From Uloborus plumipes (taxonomy: Eukaryota > Arthropoda > Arachnida > Araneae > Uloboridae): 64,000 bases of DNA. Below, in pieces: positions 59,990-64,000 of this stretch (the first letter of the stretch is position 1; each line of letters starts with the position of its first letter). A program made the position numbers and the translations under genes. The notes beneath the pieces are model-generated. The model was not told the DNA's origin, did not search any database, and saw only the letters and a program-made list of their open reading frames with translations. The stretch spans positions 62,001 to 126,000 of the forward strand of contig JAXGGA010002235.1 of assembly GCA_038373865.1 (NCBI GenBank), in the 5' to 3' direction.

Positions 59990-60685
59990 TTGTGGTGTTT
60001 TTACAGTGTAATACAGTTAATTTTGTGGTAATAAACTGTAAAAATGGCTAATTCTACTGTATTAAACTGTAAAATTGCTACTTTTACAGCACTAAACTGT
60101 AAAATTGGTACTTTAATAGCACTAAACTGTAAAATTGCTACTTTTACAGCACTAAACTAAAATTGCTACTTTTACAGTACTAAGCTAAAATTGCTACTTT
60201 TACAGCACTAAACTGTAAAATTGCTACTTTTACAGTACTAAACTGTAAAATTGCTACTTTTACAGCACTAAACTGTAAAATTGCTACTTTTACAGCACTA
60301 AACTGTAAAATTGCTGCTTTTACAGCACTAAACTGTAAAATTGCTACTTTTACAGCACTAAACTGTAAAATTGCTAATTTTACAGCACTAAACTGTAAAA
60401 TTGCTAATTTTACAGTAATAAACTGGCAAAATTGCTAATTTAACAGATTATTTCCGCGCATTTTACAGTTTTAAACTGGAACTCCTGTAGCCAGTATTAT
60501 ACTGTTGCTTTCACAGTAGAATACAGCTAAATTTTACGAAAATAAACTGTAAAATTGCTAACTTTACATTAAGAGACTAAAATTGCTAGCTTTGCATTTT
60601 ATTCCTATGTGTTTCACAGTTTTAAACCGGAATCTCGGCTGCCAGTTATTATACTGTAAAAGCAACAGTTCCTTTTTTGCAGTGC
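59990..60685. repeat. Expanded 30-bp palindromic tandem array ('ACTGTAAAA' family, copy 3)
   Basis: About fourteen units of 30 bp (AAACTGTAAAATTGCTACTT then TTACAGCACT) run from about 60015 to 60430. Each can fold through CTGTAAAA/TTTTACAG. Variants lack GT (AAACTAAAATT) or have AATTT in place of ACTTT. The right part (60430-60685) matches the non-array portion of the 28169 element and ends CTTTTTTGCAGTGCA. It lies about 100 bp into Phox2 intron 2. Confidence 0.85.
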
Positions 60686-60730
60686 ATCTGACAATATTTT
60701 GACGACGTTATTAAACATGCAGTCGATTCT

Positions 60731-61092
60731 TCACTGCAAAAATTGAGCAGTTGTTTTTACAGTATAATACTGGAAGCCGATGTTCCAATTTAAAACTGTT
60801 AAATGCACAGTAATAAGCTGTAAAACTAGCAATTTTACAGTTTCTTACTGTAAAGTTAGCAATTTTACAGTCTATTGCGCCAAAATTTAGCTGTTATACT
60901 GTAAAAACAACAGTATAATACAGGAAGCAGAAGCTCCAGTTTAAAACTGTAAAAAACAAGGTAATAAACTGTTAAATTAACAATTCTTCTATTTATTACT
61001 GTAAAATTAGCAATTTTAACTGTTTATTACAATATAATTAGCTGCTCCTACAATAAAATTAACTGTAAAAACAACATTCATTGTTTACAGTA
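60731..61092. mobile_element. 'ACTGTAAAA' TIR element, copy 4 (opposite orientation)
   Basis: It starts TCACTGCAAAAATTGAGCAG, continues TTGTTTTTACAGTATAATAC, and ends ACATTCATTGTTTACAGTATA. It has ACTGGAAGC blocks and CTGTAAAA/TTTTACAG pairs but only two or three core units. Confidence 0.7.
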
Positions 61093-61379
61093 TAGCCAGG
61101 AAAGTTTTACCTCCAAAGATCTGGGTATATAATGCAAGCCATTTTTATTATTTGGTATTAATATACCAAACATATAATATTTGGTATTGCAATATTTTCC
61201 GTTATATGAAAATTTAATTTTCGGTTTAAAACTGGTAAATTGCTTATTAACATTTCAAGTTTTTATTGAGACCTCTCAGTTCTCTGCCTTAGTACTTATG
61301 TATTTAATATTTGATACGTTTACAGTTTAAATAAGCTGCATATTTCGTCGTGAACATGCAGGGTAAGTGAAATACCGTT

Positions 61380-61570
61380 TCGCTCACTTTTCATTCATTA
61401 ATGAAATCATTAACGTGTTCATTTTCCATCATTAATAAGTTCATATTACTTTATTTGTTTTATCCATTCATTTATTAGTTGTTTCACTCAAGTTTTCTTA
61501 TTTATCCACCAATTTATTATTTTATTTATTTATTAGATTAATAATGTATTCTTTTATTTTTTCATTTAGT
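61380..61570. repeat. Degenerate TTTATTCATT-type low-complexity array
   Basis: Irregular CATTTATT, TTATTTATTAG and TTATTCATTTG words, the complement of the array at 8270-8480, preceded by GGGTAAGTGAAATA. Confidence 0.5.
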
Positions 61571-62690
61571 TATTCATTTGTTTTCTTCTTTCTTTTATTT
61601 TTTGTTGATTTGAAGGAAAAAAAATGAAATCGAAAATATTTCCGAAGAAAAATATCTTTATTATTATTTTACCACATGCATGGAGCAAAGTGATAATTTT
61701 CTACCTTTATTTGAAGATACAAATTTAAGCTTAAGAATAAAAATAACACTTAGATTCAAGTCTTATTAGAAAAGTAATTGTTTTATATGTATACTGTAAT
61801 TTTCAAAATAAATTTTCAATTCGTTCGTTATTGAGATAACTATTTCTCTTTTCTCCTCATTCCTTTACTTGTCAGGTCTACAATGAGAAAAACTTCTCTT
61901 TATCTCATGCTTAAATAGAAAAACTCCCTCTTGAAATAAAGTCCCCTATATTGCTACGATAATCTCACAAGCTTGGGAAATACTAATTGTTAATTTTTAT
62001 GTTAATCACTTTTCTCTAGTAAAAAAGGCAAATGAAAAATACTCTTAGTGCTTATAACAGCTTCATTCGTTGTCTGAGGGCGATATTGTGATATCTTAAC
62101 ACTCAAGTTAACACTTCGTGTTTGGAGTGTTATAAGTAGTAATAGGTCAATTAGGAGAAAGATGGAAACGATTAACCCTGACAATTTTAAGTAGAAAATG
62201 TCACAAGGTACATTAATATTGAACTGATATTTTGTAGGAGGGATCAGGGCTTAATTTCTAACAAAAGAAGCACAGGAACCTCATGATCACCGGAAATTAT
62301 TTTTACTAGTAATTATCCTGGATTTTGCCTAAAATGTTGAAATTCACATAAAATTGAAAAGAAGTGCAGCAGTTCAGCTAACGCGAGATTCTGTGCGAAT
62401 TTACCCTGGGAGGGAGGCAATTTTTTCACAATTTCTTAAAATGAGCCACAGATTATTTGCAAGTTATTGTTAATTGCAGTTGCCTTTGAGTTGTCATAGT
62501 TGCATTTTTAATTATTTTTATTTATCTTTATTTGCTGAATTAGGCGTTTTTCTTTTGATACAAGATGTAAGCAGAAAATGCAAACTAGTCTCCAAGTCAT
62601 AAAAACTCACTTGAAAATTTTTATTTATGTTATTGAAAATATTGCCTGATTTTCATTCAGGCATTATCTCCAACAGAGGAAAACTCTTCA
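61571..62690. other. Unassigned intron 2 stretch
   Basis: AT-rich. No gene, element end or tandem structure seen. Confidence 0.45.
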
Positions 62691-63420
62691 ATGTGCTATC
62701 TCAATCTATTTACGCGTCATTTATTGCTTTACAGCAGACTACAAGGTGCATAACAAATCTCCAAAAAAGAGACTAATGAAAGCAGGGGGAAAAAAGGCCT
62801 AATTCAAACAACAGCCATTCGTCTTTCTACAAATGCCTTTTATAGCTAGCTTTCTAGTCCTACTCACTCATACACCCTTGATTACCTCCACAAAAGGTGC
62901 ACACGACGGTTATTTCCATAACGCACCCAAAATATGTCAAAACGACAGAAATAAACCCTCTTCCAAAAAAAAAATATGCCTCCAACAAGTCACTGCAGCT
63001 GCATGCCGATCGCCATTTAGAGAGCTGTCACAGAGCCTCTTGACGGATGTTGCTTAACACTGGGACGGTCGCGTGCGATCCTGAAAAAGTCGCGTGGCAA
63101 CACTGATTGCCCCCCTTTGTACCTGGCCGCGTGGCTTGTTGAGAAGCGGATGCATAGCATAATGAGTTCCTGTGGCCGGATCTGTCTATTCTTGGGGGAG
63201 GAGGTTTGTGGACAACAGCACTTTTGTCGGGGGTCCTCCTCCTCTCGGTAGGCGGTTGTGATTGTTTCATTGTGTGGGGGTACAACTTGTCAATTTGTCC
63301 GATTGAGGGCCTTCTAGGGTAGCGCTATCTATCTTTGGGTTACCCGGGTGATAGGAGTTCCATTCGCTGTGCTCTTCATGTGTGACAATGCCGAACTGTG
63401 AATCAGAAGGATAACTATTT
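62690..63420. promoter_or_regulatory. GC-balanced block in intron 2, candidate regulatory region
   Basis: Base composition rises well above the surroundings, particularly 63000-63360. It has no protein resemblance on either strand. Words include TTTACGCGTCATTTATTGC, ATGCATAGCATAATGAG (POU-like) and GTCGCGTGGC. Function is inferred from composition and position only. Confidence 0.25.
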
Positions 63421-64000
63421 ACAAGTATATTTGTCGCCGAGCCGTGTTTGATTTTATTGGAGAGAGGGGCGTATTTGACGTTTTGATTTCAAGAGTATCC
63501 AGTCTTGTTCAAAATATTGGAAAATAGTTTGTTTCTTCTTTTGAAGTCAGGGTTCGATTTAGAAATTTTAGGGCAGTAGGTCGGGCACATTTGCAGGGGT
63601 CCAGGGCCCGATCAAACCAAGGGAATGCCCAAATACGACTTTGATGCCCCTCTAAAAAGAAAATCCGCACATTTTCAAAGTAGTTGTTTCTAAAAGAGGG
63701 GAAGAAGAAAGAAATGTACCTAATTTTAGTGCTTATAAAATTGTGGTGCCCAGTTCCACGGAACGGTTGGACCGTGAGTCAATTTGGCCCTGCAGGGCCC
63801 CCTTTCTGGAGTGTATATAGAAGTTTATTTTGGTAGAGGCCTAAGTCATACGTCCTATCTTAAAAAAAAAAAAAAAAAAACCACAACGGCAATTACGGTC
63901 AAATGAGAATAAAAAGCAATCGTCATTGCTTAAAAAAGGAATTCTTGTTTTGATTTTTGTATTTTAAGGGTATTTTTGAACGATTTAATTTTTTAAGCAT
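63421..64000. other. Right edge: dispersed-repeat-like sequence
   Basis: 63550-63820 (GTCAGGGTTCGATTTAGAAA, CCAGGGCCCGATC, CCCTGCAGGGCCCCC) resembles the eroded repeat at 36010-36780. A poly(A) run lies at about 63861. The missing Phox2 exon with the recognition helix is not here. Confidence 0.4.

Noticed and set aside
60015..60430. CRISPR-like regular repeat
   Set aside because: Units are contiguous and palindromic without unique spacers, in an animal intron. It is a tandem array within a TIR-element family.

Overview
The window is AT-rich, gene-poor animal DNA, crowded with degenerate inverted-repeat elements, SINE-like copies and eroded retroelement coding pieces. One host gene is recognisable: a paired-like homeobox gene of the Phox2 (Arix) type on the + strand. 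Exon 1 (37900-38179) and exon 2 (59706-59902) lie either side of a 21.5-kb intron, and the last exon lies beyond the right edge. The long intron, the retrotransposon-gag and TGCDTT-motif remnants and the repeat style suggest an arthropod, most likely a chelicerate such as a spider. That assignment is inference.

Layout. 1-34130: upstream intergenic DNA. It holds small TIR elements, a 2.8-kb inverted-repeat structure around a broken TGCDTT-motif reading frame (2935-5725), an eroded LINE reverse transcriptase (12255-12890, minus), tRNA-related SINE copies (about 15.1 and 19.8-20.5 kb), a frameshifted gag piece (21.05-21.47 kb), a 2.1-kb TIR element with a nested retroposon tail (22429-24526), a CpG-rich block with RFX X-box-like sites (26.2-26.4 kb), and a 2.4-kb TIR element carrying a ~0.5-kb hairpin (30858-33290). 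34131-34360: a damaged second copy of Phox2 exon 1. 35046-35905: a TIR element with a fossil zinc-finger end. 36900-37899: GC-richer promoter-proximal DNA of Phox2.

38180-59705: Phox2 intron 1, with more TIR elements, a perfect 24-bp-stem hairpin, a degenerate ~195-bp satellite and several GC-balanced blocks rich in homeodomain-type sites that are candidate enhancers. 59903-64000: start of intron 2, opening with an expanded 30-bp palindromic tandem array.

By family, the gene product is a sequence-specific transcription factor for autonomic, visceral or motor neuron identity. Nothing else in the window forms a pathway with it; the rest is regulatory or mobile DNA. The strongest unexplained observations are the exon-1 duplicate, a recurring CACGTGTTTCG motif followed by a stem whose sequence changes while its pairing is kept, and the long hairpin at 32.6-33.1 kb. 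All repeat and motif calls were made by eye, without alignment or database search.
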